A stretch of 5,597 nucleotides of DNA, taken from contig DUGV01000271.1 in NCBI GenBank assembly GCA_013331225.1, forward strand, positions 1 through 5,597. The letters run 5' to 3'. A program made the position numbers and the translations under genes. The notes beneath the pieces are model-generated. The model searched no databases, was not told the DNA's origin, and saw nothing but the letters and a program-made list of their open reading frames with translations. Source of the DNA: Methanolinea sp. GTDB lineage: Archaea > Halobacteriota > Methanomicrobia > Methanomicrobiales > Methanospirillaceae. Shown in pieces: positions 5,192 to 5,597 of this stretch (position 1 is the stretch's first letter; each line of letters starts with the position of its first letter).

Positions 5192-5597
5192 GGTCTATAG
5201 TCGAAGAAGCGCTGACCAGGGTGAGGGAGGACTCACCGGATATCTCGAAGAATAACGAGGATCTCGACCAGATCCTCAAGGAGTTGCGGACAGAGATCGC
5301 CGTGATCGGCTGCGGCGGGAGCGGTTCCAACACCATCACCCGCATGAAGGAGGAGGGGATCCACGGCGCACGGCTCGTCGCCATCAACACCGATGCCCAG
5401 CACCTCTCCCGCACGGTAGCGGACCACCGCATCCTCATTGGCAGGCAGCGCACACGGGGCCTCGGTGCAGGCTCCATCCCTCAGATCGGCGAGGAAGCGG
5501 CACTTGAGAACGAGGAGGAGATCAAGCGTGCGGTCAGCGGCTGTGACATGGTCTTCATCACGGTGGGCCTGGGCGGGGGGACCGGCACAGGCGCTGC
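5188..5597 (+). CDS. ftsZ: Cell division GTPase FtsZ, FtsZ1 type (N-terminal 136 residues; continues past right edge)
   Basis: Tubulin-like GTPase that polymerises at mid-cell to form the division ring in archaea. The ATG at 5188 overlaps the dtdA stop (ATGA) and has GGAGA eight bases upstream (5176-5180). Visible parts: an N-terminal extension of about 36 residues, as in archaeal FtsZ1; [17 protein letters not shown] (37-53, the first nucleotide-binding loop); [10 protein letters not shown] (64-73); [24 protein letters not shown] (82-105); and [16 protein letters not shown] (121-136), which contains the tubulin/FtsZ signature GGGTGTG that contacts GTP phosphates. The first loop reads GCGGSGSN where family members usually have G-x-GGAG-x-N, a conservative change (A to S, N/G to S). 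The reading frame is open to the edge. The catalytic T7 loop (NxDxxD) lies outside the window, so activity cannot be judged in full. Confidence 0.95.
   Translation, partial: MRSIVEEALTRVREDSPDISKNNEDLDQILKELRTEIAVIGCGGSGSNTITRMKEEGIHGARLVAINTDAQHLSRTVADHRILIGRQRTRGLGAGSIPQIGEEAALENEEEIKRAVSGCDMVFITVGLGGGTGTGA

Overview
The window looks like the chromosome of a methanogenic archaeon, most likely of the order Methanomicrobiales. This is inferred from gene content: an archaeal-type (DTD2/GEK1) D-aminoacyl-tRNA deacylase, an FtsZ1-type division protein, paralogous archaeal MoeA genes, and surface proteins with PEGA, PKD and NosD-type sequence. Archaeal TATA-like boxes and T-rich 3' ends fit the same picture. 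The coding regions are GC-rich, with AT-rich spacers.

Layout. Positions 1-2159 form a minus-strand operon for molybdopterin/tungstopterin maturation. It is read right to left: a 58-residue cysteine-containing protein of unknown function (2159-1983), a complete MoeA (1986-781), then a second, diverged MoeA (784 to beyond the left edge). Both junctions are 4-base start/stop overlaps (ATGA, GTGA), so the three genes are probably translationally coupled. Positions 2160-3771 hold two minus-strand surface-protein loci. One is an intact secreted, membrane-anchored protein with two 80-residue PEGA repeats (2988-2302). The other is a two-PKD-domain reading frame (3726-3142) that lacks a good start and a signal peptide. 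Its first residues, and the codons upstream of them, read as the tail of a NosD-type beta-helix domain, so it is probably what remains of a larger surface protein. From 3878 the plus strand carries dtdA (DTD2 with a long C-terminal extension), which overlaps by four bases the start of ftsZ (5188 to beyond the right edge).

How the parts fit. The left operon supplies metal-inserted pterin cofactor, which methanogens need for formylmethanofuran and formate dehydrogenases. The right pair couples translation quality control to cell division, at least at the transcript level. The surface-protein block between them looks like a variable segment inserted between two conserved housekeeping blocks. It has the least ordinary signals: the decayed NosD-PKD gene, and a perfect 10-bp inverted repeat around the PEGA promoter that could mask its ribosome-binding site. 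I saw no tRNA, rRNA, CRISPR array or insertion sequence, and no gene-free stretch longer than 300 bases.
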